Notes: generated from the sequence alone by a model not told the origin. Numbered from the stretch's first letter, positions 7,455-16,693 are shown. The stretch is 64,000 nt of DNA from JAWLBY01 sp041687455 (GCA_041687455.1 JAWLBY010000008.1:1-64000), one strand, 5' to 3'. Program-made: numbers and translations.

Positions 7455-9929
7455 ATGGCTATTCGACACACGTTGCGGTCATTGAAGCGCACGCCGGTGT
7501 TCACGGCCGCGGTGGTTCTCACCCTGGCCGTGGGCATCGCTGCGGTCGGTTCGATGTTCGCCATCGTGTACGGCGTGCTGCTGGCGCCGCTGCCGTACGG
7601 AGAGCCGGATCGGCTGGTCAGCGTGCGGCTTCAGGCACCGGAGTCGGGTGACATCCGGCAGCCGCGGGCCCTGCAGGTCACCTACACCGAGCTCGCGCAG
7701 ACCCTCGACGGCGTCGGCTTCTACCGAACCGGCAGCACCAACATCTGGACCGAGAGTAGCGACGACGTCGCCGAGAGCGTCATCGCGACGTGGGTGACGG
7801 CATCGATGATGCCGCTGCTTCAGGTCCCTCCGTTGCTCGGTCGCTCGTTCACTGCCGACGAGGAGCTCCGTGGCGGACCGAACGCGGTCATCCTGAGCGA
7901 AGCCGAGTGGCGAAGTCGCTTCGGCGCGGCGACCGACGTCATCGGCAAGACGCTGATGGTGAACAGCGTTCGTCGCGAGATCATCGGAGTCATGTCGGCG
8001 AGCTTCTCCTTCCCGACCGCCGCGACGCGGGTCTGGCTTCCCGCCAAGCGCATCGACAACGCAACCGTCGGCGACTTCGCCTATTCCGCTGTGGCGCGCC
8101 TGGCCGCGGGAGCCAACGCCGAGCAAGCGCAGCGCGAGCTGGTCGCGGTGTTGCCAAGGATGGCGGAGTCGTTCCCGCACCTGCAGCACACGATCATCGA
8201 CCGCGCCAATGGCCGCGTGTTGGGGAGTTCAACAGCGACGTGGCTTGCTGATGTGAGACCGACGCCGATCGTGCTGCCGTTGCGCGACGAGCTCACGGGC
8301 GGAATCGCGCGCACGCTGTGGATGCTTGGCGCGGCGGCGGGGCTGGTACTGCTGGTTGCGTGGGCGAACGTGGCCAATCTCTTGCTGATCCGCGCCGACG
8401 GCCGCCAGGCCGAGCTCGCCGTCCGCGCAGCGCTCGGCGCCAGTCACCTGCGCGCTGCCTCCCATTTCCTCGCAGAAGCACTGCTGCTGGGAGCGACGGC
8501 CGGCGCCCTTGCACTGCTCTTGGTGTACGGCGCCGTCGAGGCACTGGTGGCATTCGGGCCGGCCGACGTTCCTCGACTCGCGGAACTCGGCGTCGGACTG
8601 CCGGCCATCGCGTTCACCGCGCTGATCACGGCCGTGGGGGTGATCGTGTGTGTCGCCGTGCCGGCCGGTCGATCCTGGCGAGCAAGCCTGACGCACAACC
8701 TGCGCGAAGGCGGGCGCGGCGCCTCCACAGGAAAGTCCCCGCTTCGCCTGCGCGCCGGCATCACCATGCTGCAGATCGCCGTGGCGCTGGTCGTCACGAT
8801 CAGTTCGGCCTTGCTGCTGCGCACCGCCCATGGCCTGTACCGGGTGCATCCGGGGTTCGACACCACACAGGTGACGACGCTCCGTACCCAACTGCCTCTT
8901 GCGCGCTATGGCGACTCGGCCGCGGTGGCGTTCTACGCCCGGTTGACCGAGCAGGTGCGCCAACTGCCGTCTGTCGATGGCGCGGGCCTGACGATGAAAG
9001 TGCCGCTGGGAAGCGGCGGGACACTCGAGCAGACGTTCCAGATCGACCTCGAGGGGCGAACGCGGTCCCTGCCCGTGACCGTCGTCGACGACGGCTACTT
9101 CGCGGCGATGTCGATTCCATTGCTCATCGGTCGCGGCTTCCGGCGACTCGAACTGGAACGGGGTACGGACATCATCATCAACCGGCAGGCGGCCGCGACC
9201 CTGTTCGGCGATCCGGTCGGGACGACGGCAGTGGGAAAGCGGTTGACGCTCGCGCCGTCGGGACCGGACTACACCGTCATCGGTGTCGTCGGTGATGTAC
9301 GCGACCAGGACCTCGCGACGACGCCTTCGGCCATGGTCTACCGGCCACTGGTCGTGCCGATCGATCCGACCGTTGAGCCGAGCCCGCGACGAAACATGGC
9401 GCTGGTCGTGAGATCGAGCGGACCGGCGGGCGCGCTCGTACCGGCGATCCGGCGGATCGTGCACGAACTCGACCCGACGGTTCCCATCTACAACGTCCAG
9501 ACAATGGACGAGGTGGTTCGTGCGTCGACGGCGCGCCTTTCACTGGCGCTCGCGTTGATGACGGCTGCCGCGGCAATCACCCTGGTGTTGGGCACGGTCG
9601 GGTTGTACGGCGTGATGGCGTACATGGTCACCCTACGGACCCGCGAGTTCGGCGTTCGCATCGCGTTGGGGGCGGATCCGAAGCGGATCGCGGGATTGGT
9701 CGCCACGCGCGGGATGGCACTGACCGCAGGCGGCCTCGCTGCCGGCTTCGTCCTGTATGCAATGGCGGCACCATTCCTGCGATCGTTTGTCTTCGGCGTC
9801 ACGGTGGCCGATCCCGTGACGCTGATGGGTGCGACGCTCGTACTCCTGGGCATAGCGGTGTTCGCCAACTGGCTTCCCGCGACGCGGGCCGCGCGTGTCG
9901 ATCCCGCGCAGTCACTTCGGGCGGAGTAG
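7455..9929 (+). CDS. MacB/FtsX-type ABC permease, ADOP-like (duplicated permease)
   Basis: An 824-residue protein starting MAIRHTLRSLKRTPVFTAAV. It has a first membrane span followed by a MacB_PCD periplasmic domain, a triple-span FtsX core (TLWMLGAAAGLVLLVAWANV), another span and a second periplasmic domain, and a C-terminal FtsX core (AAAITLVLGTVGLYGVMAYM). This double layout is that of the ADOP permeases found in Acidobacteria and some Proteobacteria. They are thought to act in export or mechanotransmission, but the substrate is unknown. No ATPase gene lies beside it, so a partner must be encoded elsewhere. The upstream extension of the frame was rejected because permease homology begins at this ATG. 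Confidence 0.88.
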   Translation: MAIRHTLRSLKRTPVFTAAVVLTLAVGIAAVGSMFAIVYGVLLAPLPYGEPDRLVSVRLQAPESGDIRQPRALQVTYTELAQTLDGVGFYRTGSTNIWTESSDDVAESVIATWVTASMMPLLQVPPLLGRSFTADEELRGGPNAVILSEAEWRSRFGAATDVIGKTLMVNSVRREIIGVMSASFSFPTAATRVWLPAKRIDNATVGDFAYSAVARLAAGANAEQAQRELVAVLPRMAESFPHLQHTIIDRANGRVLGSSTATWLADVRPTPIVLPLRDELTGGIARTLWMLGAAAGLVLLVAWANVANLLLIRADGRQAELAVRAALGASHLRAASHFLAEALLLGATAGALALLLVYGAVEALVAFGPADVPRLAELGVGLPAIAFTALITAVGVIVCVAVPAGRSWRASLTHNLREGGRGASTGKSPLRLRAGITMLQIAVALVVTISSALLLRTAHGLYRVHPGFDTTQVTTLRTQLPLARYGDSAAVAFYARLTEQVRQLPSVDGAGLTMKVPLGSGGTLEQTFQIDLEGRTRSLPVTVVDDGYFAAMSIPLLIGRGFRRLELERGTDIIINRQAAATLFGDPVGTTAVGKRLTLAPSGPDYTVIGVVGDVRDQDLATTPSAMVYRPLVVPIDPTVEPSPRRNMALVVRSSGPAGALVPAIRRIVHELDPTVPIYNVQTMDEVVRASTARLSLALALMTAAAAITLVLGTVGLYGVMAYMVTLRTREFGVRIALGADPKRIAGLVATRGMALTAGGLAAGFVLYAMAAPFLRSFVFGVTVADPVTLMGATLVLLGIAVFANWLPATRAARVDPAQSLRAE

Positions 9930-10377
9930 GAAACACTCCATCCTTTCGCAGTCCACCGCACGAGCCGTTACGCCGCACCTCGTGTTCGAAAGGTGCCGCG
10001 GCGAGCAGCTCGCCACGCAATCACCTGCATGCGGGTAGCGATATGGATCGCCGGACGCCAGCGCGTCTGCGTATTTCATCGCAGGCGCAGCCCACATCGG
10101 CAGGCTGTCGGTGTTCCGGTGGGTCGCAATCGACTGCGCCGGATCACGTCGCCTTCACATCAGGCCGCATAGGCTCGCCGCGATCCCATGCAGGCGCTGA
10201 TGACGCACTGCCTGCAACGCGCCGCCACGGTTGGCGGCTCGCCGCGGCAAGCGCGCAGGCGCTTGGTCCACCGGAAGCGAATCAGGACCTGCGCCGGACT
10301 CGCGACCTGAAAACGACTCGGACGATCGTCTTTCAGCAAGCTGCCAGACCCGAATACGCAACGCGTCAGGAGCTCAC
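9930..10377. other. Intergenic region, no gene seen
   Basis: Roughly 450 bases upstream of the two secreted-protein genes. Reading frames are open but unlike proteins. It presumably carries the promoter for the next operon. Confidence 0.45.
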
Positions 10378-11118
10378 ATGTCTGCCACCGCTCACCCGTT
10401 CCGTGCCGCCCTCGTGCTGCTGGCAGTTGCCGGCCATGCGAGCGCCGGCTCGCTCACCCCACCCGGCCCGCCCGGTCCGACCTTCAAGACCCTCGGCGAG
10501 ATCGAACCCCGCACCGTGCTGCAGGCCGATCCGGACGTGATCGCGCCGTTGCTGATCGATCAGTCCGGGTCGTACTACCTGACCGGCGACGTCACGGCGA
10601 TTCCCGACCATTCCGCGATCACCATCAGCGCGAGCAACGTCACCCTCGATCTCAACGGCTTCACCGTGCAGGGCCATCTGGAGGTCGTCGACGGGCACGG
10701 CATCCTGGTCACCGGTGACAACGTGACGATCCGCAACGGCACCGTGCGAAATGCCGACGGCGACGGCATCCGCTGCGACTCCGGATGGGTGACGCTGCTC
10801 GACGTCAACGCCGTCCACAACGCCGGATCGGGCGCGAACTGCGCGCAGATGCGGGTGGTCGGCGGGACCTACTCGAACAACGGCAGCATCGGCGTCGGCG
10901 GCCTGAACGTGCTTATCGAAGGCGTCCGCGCCAACAACAACGCCCTGTCGGGGATCGTGCTCGGCACCGGCTCGAGCGCCTCGCGCTCGGTGGCCAACAA
11001 CAACGGATTCGGCGTGAACTGTCTCGGCGGGCCCGCGCTGGTCACGCAGACCGTCGCCAGAGACAACGGAATCAACAACCTCAGCTGCACCGCCGTGTTT
11101 GACTCCTTGATCCCCTGA
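10378..11118 (+). CDS. Secreted right-handed beta-helix protein
   Basis: A 246-residue protein with a signal peptide (FRAALVLLAVAGHASA) followed by repeated short strands and turns (ITISASNVTLDLNGFTV, ILVTGDNVTIRNGTV, GIRCDSGWVTLLDVNAVHN) typical of parallel beta-helix folds of the pectate-lyase/NosD class. Such proteins often bind or cut polysaccharides, or are surface structures. No catalytic Asp/Lys cluster is obvious, so an enzymatic role is not claimed. The ATG at 10378 is preceded by CAGGAG. It is two bases from the next gene, so the two form an operon. Confidence 0.75.
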   Translation: MSATAHPFRAALVLLAVAGHASAGSLTPPGPPGPTFKTLGEIEPRTVLQADPDVIAPLLIDQSGSYYLTGDVTAIPDHSAITISASNVTLDLNGFTVQGHLEVVDGHGILVTGDNVTIRNGTVRNADGDGIRCDSGWVTLLDVNAVHNAGSGANCAQMRVVGGTYSNNGSIGVGGLNVLIEGVRANNNALSGIVLGTGSSASRSVANNNGFGVNCLGGPALVTQTVARDNGINNLSCTAVFDSLIP

Positions 11119-11120
11119 CG

Positions 11121-11720
11121 ATGGGCGCCTTCCCGCTCCAGCGCTCCCCCGTGCTCGGCCGGATGCTCGCGCTGGTCGTCCTGTGCGGGGCGGTCGATGC
11201 GACAGCGGCCGGCGTCGATCCGGACGGCCTGGGCCTGCATCATGCCTGGGCGGAAAACGTCGGCTGGATCGACGCGCTGCCCGATGGCCAGCCCGCAGCC
11301 GCACTGACGCTGCAGGATGGCCTGCTGTCCGGATGGCTGTGGTCATCCAATGCCGGATGGATCAGCGCCGGCTGCGGCAATACCGAAAGCTGCACCGACG
11401 TCGACTACCGCCTGCGGCTGGAAACCGATCCCGACGCGCCCGGCTTCCTGCGACTGGTCGGCATGGCCTGGTCGGAAAACGCCGGCTGGATCGTCGCCCA
11501 CTGCGCGACCACCGACACCTGCGCACAGGTCGACTACGGCTTGCAGGTGCACGCCGCCACCGGCGTCGTCGAGGGCTTCGCATGGTCGGAGAACCTCGGC
11601 TGGCTGAGCTTTTCCTGCGCCGACACCGGAAGCTGTGCCACGCTGGATTTCGGGCTGCAGTTCGACGCTGCGGAGCTGTCGCGTCCAGACCTCATCTTCC
11701 GGAACGGCTTCGAGGGATAG
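11121..11720 (+). CDS. Secreted repeat protein with W(A/S)EN(V/A/L)GW repeats and IFRNGFE tail
   Basis: A 199-residue exported protein with an N-terminal hydrophobic signal (MLALVVLCGAVDATAAG) and four imperfect repeats built around AWAENVGWI, LWSSNAGWI, AWSENAGWI and AWSENLGWL. The first three are each followed by a loop, two of which carry a paired-Cys loop (CGNTESC, CATTDTC); the last is followed by CADTGSC. The C terminus is PDLIFRNGFEG. No function is known to me for the repeat. The tail resembles those of two other exported proteins in this window. It sits directly after the beta-helix protein and is probably co-secreted with it. Confidence 0.7.
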   Translation: MGAFPLQRSPVLGRMLALVVLCGAVDATAAGVDPDGLGLHHAWAENVGWIDALPDGQPAAALTLQDGLLSGWLWSSNAGWISAGCGNTESCTDVDYRLRLETDPDAPGFLRLVGMAWSENAGWIVAHCATTDTCAQVDYGLQVHAATGVVEGFAWSENLGWLSFSCADTGSCATLDFGLQFDAAELSRPDLIFRNGFEG

Positions 11721-11846
11721 CCCGGCAGCCCGCTCAGTGCGGTCGCGGCGCACAGCGACGCCGCGCGGAGTGGCTCGGCCGCGGCATGCCAACCGACTGG
11801 CTCGATCACTGCGGAGGCCGATCGATGCTGCCACAAGCGGGGCGTC

Positions 11847-12584
11847 TCAGAAGCGGGTGGTCAGGTCGATGAGCCAGGTCGGCGCGTGATCGAGCAGCCA
11901 GGCTTCGAGCGCCTTGTCGATGCCGGTCAGCACCAGTAGGCCGATGCCGAGCAGGGTCCACCCGGCGACCCGGCGGCCGACGCGGCCGATGCGCGCGGCT
12001 GCGTCGCGGCGGCGTATGAACACCGACCGTGAGGCCAGGCCCGCGGCGGCGAGCGGCACGACCGCCGCGACGCTGAAGCTCGCCATCGTCACCGCCGCCT
12101 CGGCGGTTCCGCCGCCGGTGGCGGCGAGGGCGATCGCGGCACCGAGCGTCGGCCCGATGCATGGGCTCCACGCCACGCCCATCAGCGCGCCGATCGCGAA
12201 CTGCGCCAGCGGGTGATCACTCGCGATCCGTCCGAGCCAGCCGTGGCCGGTGTTGGCGAGGCCGGCGGTCCAGACTTCGAACCGCCGCTGCAGCGCTTCG
12301 CTGACCAACACGGCGCCGACCAGCGCCATCAGCACGCCGGCACCGAGTCGCAGGCTACGTTCGTCGATGCCGAGCAGGTGGCCGCTCGACGCCACCGCGA
12401 CTCCGACAACGGTAAAGGCCGTCGCAAGTCCGAGCGCGAGCATCGGCAGACCCGCGCGGTGACGGCCGGTCGCCGCTGCGGCAACCATCGGCAGGATCGG
12501 CAGCACGCACGGGGACAGCGTCGTGACCACGCCGGCGAGCATCGCAAGGCCGATGGTCGCGGTGCCGATGTCGAGGCCGAACAT
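11847..12584 (-). CDS. ccdA: CcdA/DsbD-type thiol-disulfide transmembrane protein
   Basis: A 245-residue protein with six or more spans. It has the two conserved Pro-flanked cysteines of the CcdA/DsbD-beta family, C26 (TLSPCVLP) and C142 (WSPCIGP), which carry electrons from cytoplasmic thioredoxin across the membrane to periplasmic thiol proteins. The thioredoxin-like gene immediately upstream (3 bases apart) is the likely partner. Together they act as a split DsbD for cytochrome c maturation or periplasmic disulfide repair. Confidence 0.88.
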   Translation of the reverse strand: MFGLDIGTATIGLAMLAGVVTTLSPCVLPILPMVAAAATGRHRAGLPMLALGLATAFTVVGVAVASSGHLLGIDERSLRLGAGVLMALVGAVLVSEALQRRFEVWTAGLANTGHGWLGRIASDHPLAQFAIGALMGVAWSPCIGPTLGAAIALAATGGGTAEAAVTMASFSVAAVVPLAAAGLASRSVFIRRRDAAARIGRVGRRVAGWTLLGIGLLVLTGIDKALEAWLLDHAPTWLIDLTTRF

Positions 12585-12587
12585 CGT

Positions 12588-12983
12588 TCAATCCACGGCC
12601 GTCGCGAGAACGTCGCGCAGGCGTCCGATGTCGGTTTCGGCGACCGACAGCGCACGCTGTTCGCTGCCGCGGAAGACAATCAGCGTGCTCTGGCGAGGAG
12701 CGCCGAGCGCACGCGCGACATCGCGCTGGGCGTCCCAGTCGACGTTCAGCACGCGGAAGCCGGCGAACGCGGGTTCGGCGAGCAGAACCGACAGGACCTC
12801 TGCCTGCTTCTTGCACGTCGGGCACCAGTCGGCGCGGACATCGATCAGCACCGGTGCGTCCGTAGCCTGCAAGGCCGCGAGGCGCTCAGCGGTGTACGGT
12901 TCGGCGGCAGCCGCGGCGCGGGCAAATGGTGACAGCAGCACATACGCGGCCAGAACGATCAGGATCAGCAGGCGGTTCGTCAT
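12588..12983 (-). CDS. Periplasmic thioredoxin-fold protein (WCPTC)
   Basis: A 131-residue protein with a signal sequence or N-terminal anchor (RLLILIVLAAYVLLSPFARA) and a thioredoxin fold with active site DWCPTCKKQ (C54, C57). It corresponds to the DsbD C-terminal domain, a reductant on the periplasmic side. The ATG at 12983 is preceded by GAAGGAAT; an in-frame ATG seven codons upstream is less likely. It is co-transcribed with the CcdA-like gene. Confidence 0.85.
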   Translation of the reverse strand: MTNRLLILIVLAAYVLLSPFARAAAAAEPYTAERLAALQATDAPVLIDVRADWCPTCKKQAEVLSVLLAEPAFAGFRVLNVDWDAQRDVARALGAPRQSTLIVFRGSEQRALSVAETDIGRLRDVLATAVD

Positions 12984-13070
12984 CGGAGATTCCTTCGTGG
13001 GCAAGGGGCAGACGCGACCTTCGAACGCTGCATGCGTCGGACGGCCGCGGGGCCATGGGTAACCGTGGGT

Positions 13071-13214
13071 TCAGCCGGTCGTCAGTGGTGGCGGGATCGC
13101 CCGGCCCGCCACGAGTCGACGCAACGCCGACAACGCCTCGGGATCGAGCCGTTCATTCTCGACCTGTGCATGGATCGCCTGTTTCAGCACGAGCGGCACG
13201 TGATCGTGTTTCAT
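13071..13214 (-). CDS. Small conserved-looking protein, 47 residues
   Basis: An ATG at 13214 preceded by a strong site (TGGAGGAATTGG) opens a 47-codon frame starting MKHDHVPLVLKQAIHAQVEN and ending in PPPLTTG. It is soluble, with an amphipathic helical middle (LDPEALSALRRLVAG). The perfect ribosome-binding site and clean fit between the HD-GYP gene and the thioredoxin gene, all on the same strand, argue that it is real. Function unknown. It could be part of either flanking operon. Confidence 0.55.
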   Translation of the reverse strand: MKHDHVPLVLKQAIHAQVENERLDPEALSALRRLVAGRAIPPPLTTG

Positions 13215-13316
13215 CCAATTCCTCCAGGGCTCGCCAGCGCCGGCCGGGGAGATCCCGCCTGCCGGCGCCGGCGGCTACGACGCCACCGGGGGCGGCCTGT
13301 GCAACTACATGACGCG

Positions 13317-15227
13317 CTACGCATGCCCGTAACGCGCCTGCACCGCATCGATCTGCTCGCGCATCGCCAGCGCGGCGTCGACGATGTCCGGATCGAAGTG
13401 CTTGCCTTTGCCGTCGACCATGTACTCCCAGACGCGCTGCATCGGCCAGGGCTCCTTGTAGGGGCGACGCGAGGCGAGTGCGTCGAGCACGTCGGCGGCA
13501 GCGATGATGCGCCCGGCGAGCGGAATCGCCTTGCCGCGCAGGCCGTAGGGATAGCCGCTGCCGTCGAACTTCTCGTGATGCGCTTCGGCAATGTCGATGG
13601 CGAGCTGGAACAGCGCGGCATCGATCTGCGGCAACTGTTCGCGGCACAGACGCAACACGTCGCCGCCGATCACCGGATGCCGGCGCATTTCCGCCAGCTC
13701 GGCCGGGTCGAGCGCGCCGGGCTTCTTCAGGATGGCGTCGGGTATGCCGACCTTTCCGATGTCGTGCATCGGCGCAAAGCGGTGGATGTCCTCGACGAAG
13801 GCATCGTCGATGTCACGGGCGTCCGCGCTGCCGGTCATGCGCAGGCCGATGGCGATCAGCCGGCTGCATTCGCTCATGCGCAGCAGGTGGTTGCCGGTCT
13901 CGGGGTCGCGACTCTCGGCCAGTTTGGCGAGGCCGCTGACGGCGGAAACCAGCAGGCGCTCGGTCAGTTCGCTCTTCTCCAGACCATGCCCGAGCAGCGG
14001 TGCCAGTTCGGCCAGCAGGTTGCGGTCGGACTCGGGCAAGGCGCCGCGCTGCGCCGAGCCCAGCAGCATCAGGAAGCCTTCCGACGCGCTGGACGGCATC
14101 CACAGCGCGCCCACCGCGGTCGCGAGCGCGCTGTGCGCATCCGCCCTGGCAGGCCCGTGCACCCGCACGTGGTCGATGCCGACCCAGCCCGCCTCCGGCG
14201 GTTGCAGCAGGTCCAGGCAGTCGGGCAAGGGCCGGCAGTTGCCGCTGACACCGCGGCGGCTGGCAAGGCCGTTCTGTCGGTTGACGTAGTACAGGCCGAG
14301 CCAATCCAGCGGCAGAGCGCGTGCCGCTGCGCCACGAAAGCCTTCCAGCAATGCCGGCAGGTTGCGCGCGCGCTGCATGCTGTCGATCAGCTCCAGCGAC
14401 ATGGCGATTCGCTCGGAGGCGGTAGCGATGCCGTGATCGACCGGCGACAGGTCGTCTTCGCCACCGTAGTGCGGAGGACGACCGAAGCGGCCCTGTGCCA
14501 GATCCCGGCAACTGGCCACGGTAAGCGCGATGCGGCGCTCCAGGGCGACCGCGAGCACGGCGAAGCAGAGCAGCAAGGCGCCGACGACGCTCGGCACGGC
14601 GACCGATGCCGTGCGTTGGGCCGACTGCAGGCGGCTGTCGACACGCGCCATGGCAGATGCGGCCAGTCGGTCGATGTCGCTGCGCAGCGTCGGCGCCTGC
14701 GCCGCGAGATGGGCGGCGCCCCATTCGAGCCGCGGCTGCTCGGGAGCGTCGCCGAGCTGCGCATCGAATTCCTCCCGGTATTCGTGCCAGCGAGCCCGCA
14801 AGGAAACGGTCGCAGCAGCCACGGGATCGACGCGCTCCGGCTCACCGACGGCCAGCGCGTGCAATGTATCGACGGCGGCATCGAGCTGCGCCAGGTCGTG
14901 CTGCAGTTGCGTGTAATAGATCCGCGTGTCGCGCGCGTAGTCCTCGTAGTTGCGCGGCGCGTTGGCGTGGTAGCTGCCGGCGTCGCGGAACATGCGCTCG
15001 GCGGCGGCCTCGATGATCCGAACCTGCTCCAGCACCGCGTGGTCCTCGCTGGCCTGCGCCAGCGCGCGCACGGTCAGTGCCGACAGCAACAGCACCAGCA
15101 CGAATACCGCCACCCCTGCGAGCAGCAGGGCGCCGCGCCAGCGGTAATGCCGCCACAGCCGCCAGCGCCCGACGCCGCTGCGCCGGGGCGCTGCCGCAAT
15201 GGTGCCGGTGGCCACGGCCGCATTCAT
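13317..15227 (-). CDS. Membrane-bound HD-GYP phosphodiesterase with GAF-like sensor
   Basis: A 636-residue protein with two spans (about 30-52 and 209-231) enclosing a periplasmic helical sensor, a HAMP-like linker, a GAF-like segment (about 290-420) and a C-terminal HD-GYP domain. The catalytic pair is H488-D489 in MHDIGKVGIPDAILKKPG; the HHExxDGxGYP motif starts at H550. HD-GYP enzymes hydrolyse cyclic di-GMP and so control biofilm and motility. All metal ligands are present, so it should be active. Its start overlaps the stop of the AhpD-like gene by 4 bases (ATGA). It is therefore translated as the second gene of an operon whose promoter carries the shared ECF-type element. Confidence 0.9.
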   Translation of the reverse strand: MNAAVATGTIAAAPRRSGVGRWRLWRHYRWRGALLLAGVAVFVLVLLLSALTVRALAQASEDHAVLEQVRIIEAAAERMFRDAGSYHANAPRNYEDYARDTRIYYTQLQHDLAQLDAAVDTLHALAVGEPERVDPVAAATVSLRARWHEYREEFDAQLGDAPEQPRLEWGAAHLAAQAPTLRSDIDRLAASAMARVDSRLQSAQRTASVAVPSVVGALLLCFAVLAVALERRIALTVASCRDLAQGRFGRPPHYGGEDDLSPVDHGIATASERIAMSLELIDSMQRARNLPALLEGFRGAAARALPLDWLGLYYVNRQNGLASRRGVSGNCRPLPDCLDLLQPPEAGWVGIDHVRVHGPARADAHSALATAVGALWMPSSASEGFLMLLGSAQRGALPESDRNLLAELAPLLGHGLEKSELTERLLVSAVSGLAKLAESRDPETGNHLLRMSECSRLIAIGLRMTGSADARDIDDAFVEDIHRFAPMHDIGKVGIPDAILKKPGALDPAELAEMRRHPVIGGDVLRLCREQLPQIDAALFQLAIDIAEAHHEKFDGSGYPYGLRGKAIPLAGRIIAAADVLDALASRRPYKEPWPMQRVWEYMVDGKGKHFDPDIVDAALAMREQIDAVQARYGHA

Positions 15228-15781
15228 ACCTTGTAGCCCTGCACTTCCTCGGCACTGTGGGCGACGCCGAGACCGAGGGCGATGCGATTGACGAAGTTGA
15301 AGTAGGCGACGATCAGGTTGCAGAGCAGGATGTCTTCGTCGCAGAAACCGGATTCGCGTAGCGACTGCAGGTCGTCCGGGCCGACGGCCGCGGGCGTACG
15401 CGTGAGCTTTTCCGCGTAGTCGGCCAGCCGCCGGCTGTTGGCATCCAGGGCCGCCTGCCGGTAGTCACGGCAGACGGCATCGAGCAAGTCTCCATCACGC
15501 AGGTAACGCGACAGCGCTTCGCGGTGGTGCTGCACGCAGTACTCGCAGTCGTTGGCACGCGACACCACCACCGCCAGCAGTTCGCGCTGTCCGCGGGTCA
15601 GGCGACCGGGGCCGAACAGCAAACCCATGTACAGGTCCAGGTGGTGCACGAGCGCTGGCGGCCGCAGGCTGTGCACCTTCAGGATGTTGGCGACCCGGCC
15701 GCGTTGTTCACGCAACCTGGCATAGATGTCGGCCAGCTCGCCGGTCGCCGCGTCTTCCTCGATTTCCTGGATCCAGCTCAT
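15224..15781 (-). CDS. Peroxidase-related AhpD-like protein (carboxymuconolactone decarboxylase family)
   Basis: A 185-residue all-helical protein with the AhpD CxxC-His motif CEYCVQHHREAL in a domain like that of the peroxidase-related enzymes. AhpD-type CxxC proteins reduce peroxides or recycle peroxiredoxins. It is the first gene of an operon with the HD-GYP phosphodiesterase. It is preceded by an ECF-type promoter-like element at 15834-15863, shared with the DoxX, DUF3179/sigma, DedA/pst and arsenosugar operons. Its role in the putative regulon could be defence against peroxide or thiol stress. A second member of the superfamily lies just upstream. Confidence 0.85.
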   Translation of the reverse strand: MSWIQEIEEDAATGELADIYARLREQRGRVANILKVHSLRPPALVHHLDLYMGLLFGPGRLTRGQRELLAVVVSRANDCEYCVQHHREALSRYLRDGDLLDAVCRDYRQAALDANSRRLADYAEKLTRTPAAVGPDDLQSLRESGFCDEDILLCNLIVAYFNFVNRIALGLGVAHSAEEVQGYKV

Positions 15782-15833
15782 CCTGACCCTCCTTCACGCA
15801 TCGGGCGTGCACGGATTCGTGCGCTACAACGAC

Positions 15834-15863
15834 GGAGGCCGCCAGAGAGCAAAAGGATTCGCT
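15834..15863 (-). promoter_or_regulatory. ECF-type promoter-like element E
   Basis: On the minus strand, GAATCCTTTT starts at 15860, and 13 bases after GAATCCTTT comes CCTCC, exactly matching the spacing of the five other copies. It is 79 bases from the AhpD-like start codon. The -10 part has CCTCC in place of CCTCT, making this the weakest of the six. Confidence 0.65.
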
Positions 15864-15895
15864 CGCGTGACCGCGGGGCGAGCGAGCACGCTCGA

Positions 15896-16459
15896 TCAGG
15901 CCGCCTGCGGTTCCGCCGGATGCCAGCGCACTGCCGTGAAAGCGGCGTCGAGCGGCGTCTCCAGCAGGTGGTTGGCGTAGTTGGACAGCGTCTTCCAGGC
16001 GACACCGAGCACGACCTCCAGCACCTGCGCACGCGCGAAGTCGGCGGCAAGGAAGTCATCCAGCGCTTGCGGTTCGACCCGGCCGCGCGCCGCGACCACC
16101 GCACGCGCGAAGCGCGCCAGTGCGTCGATGCGCTCGTTGCCGGTCGGTTCGCCGCGGCGCAATGCGGCGATCTGCCCTGCGCCCAGCACCGGACCGGCCA
16201 GCGCCGAGTGCGCCGCGACGCAGTAGCCGCAACCGTTCTCGGTGCTGACCGCCAGCGCCACGACCTGCTGCTCGCCCGGGCTCAGGCTGGTCGAGGCGAC
16301 CAGATCGGCGAGCGCGAGATAACCGTGCAATGCGGCCGGCGCGTGCGCCAGTCCGGCCAGCAGGTTGGGCACGAACCCGTATTTGGCCTGCACGGCCGCG
16401 AGGGTATCGCGTGCCGCATCGGGAACGTTGTCGAGGCTGGGAACAGGAAGCAGGCTCAT
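15896..16459 (-). CDS. AhpD-like carboxymuconolactone decarboxylase-family protein
   Basis: A 187-residue protein starting MSLLPVPSLDNVPDAARDTL, with the AhpD redox motif CGYCVAAHS in the same helical fold as its downstream neighbour, but only distantly similar to it. Likely an alkylhydroperoxidase-type disulfide reductase. The start at 16459 is where homology begins; the long upstream extension is out of character. It faces away from the glutaredoxin gene at 16694, so the two may share the region between as divergent promoters. The six-copy ECF element is absent here; only a partial match was seen. Confidence 0.82.
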   Translation of the reverse strand: MSLLPVPSLDNVPDAARDTLAAVQAKYGFVPNLLAGLAHAPAALHGYLALADLVASTSLSPGEQQVVALAVSTENGCGYCVAAHSALAGPVLGAGQIAALRRGEPTGNERIDALARFARAVVAARGRVEPQALDDFLAADFARAQVLEVVLGVAWKTLSNYANHLLETPLDAAFTAVRWHPAEPQAA

Positions 16460-16693
16460 GGGATCTCTCCGGTAGTGGATGCACGTTCGACGGCCGTATC
16501 GCCGCCCACCCCAGATTCGCTCGCGGCTCCCACGCGTCCCAGCGCCGGGACGCCGATGGCTGTTGCCGATCCGCCGGACTTGCGTCGCCACGCGACGCAG
16601 CCGGACATCCGGCAACACCGACAGGACATCCGGAGCTGTTGCGTCATTGCTGAACAATCGATGCTGCCCGCACTTGCCGAGCGGAGTACGCAC

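Noticed and set aside
9938..9970. An ECF-type element after the large permease gene
   Set aside because: CATCCTTTCGC is present, but there is no GAATCC and no CCTCT at the expected distance.
13032..15236. A 734-codon plus-strand frame across the HD-GYP gene
   Set aside because: It is antisense to a gene with complete HD-GYP motifs and has repetitive Gln/His/Arg-rich composition without any domain.
16490..16520. A seventh ECF-type element upstream of the AhpD-like gene at 16459
   Set aside because: It has GCGAATCT but lacks CCTTT and the CCTCT at the correct distance; only a partial match.
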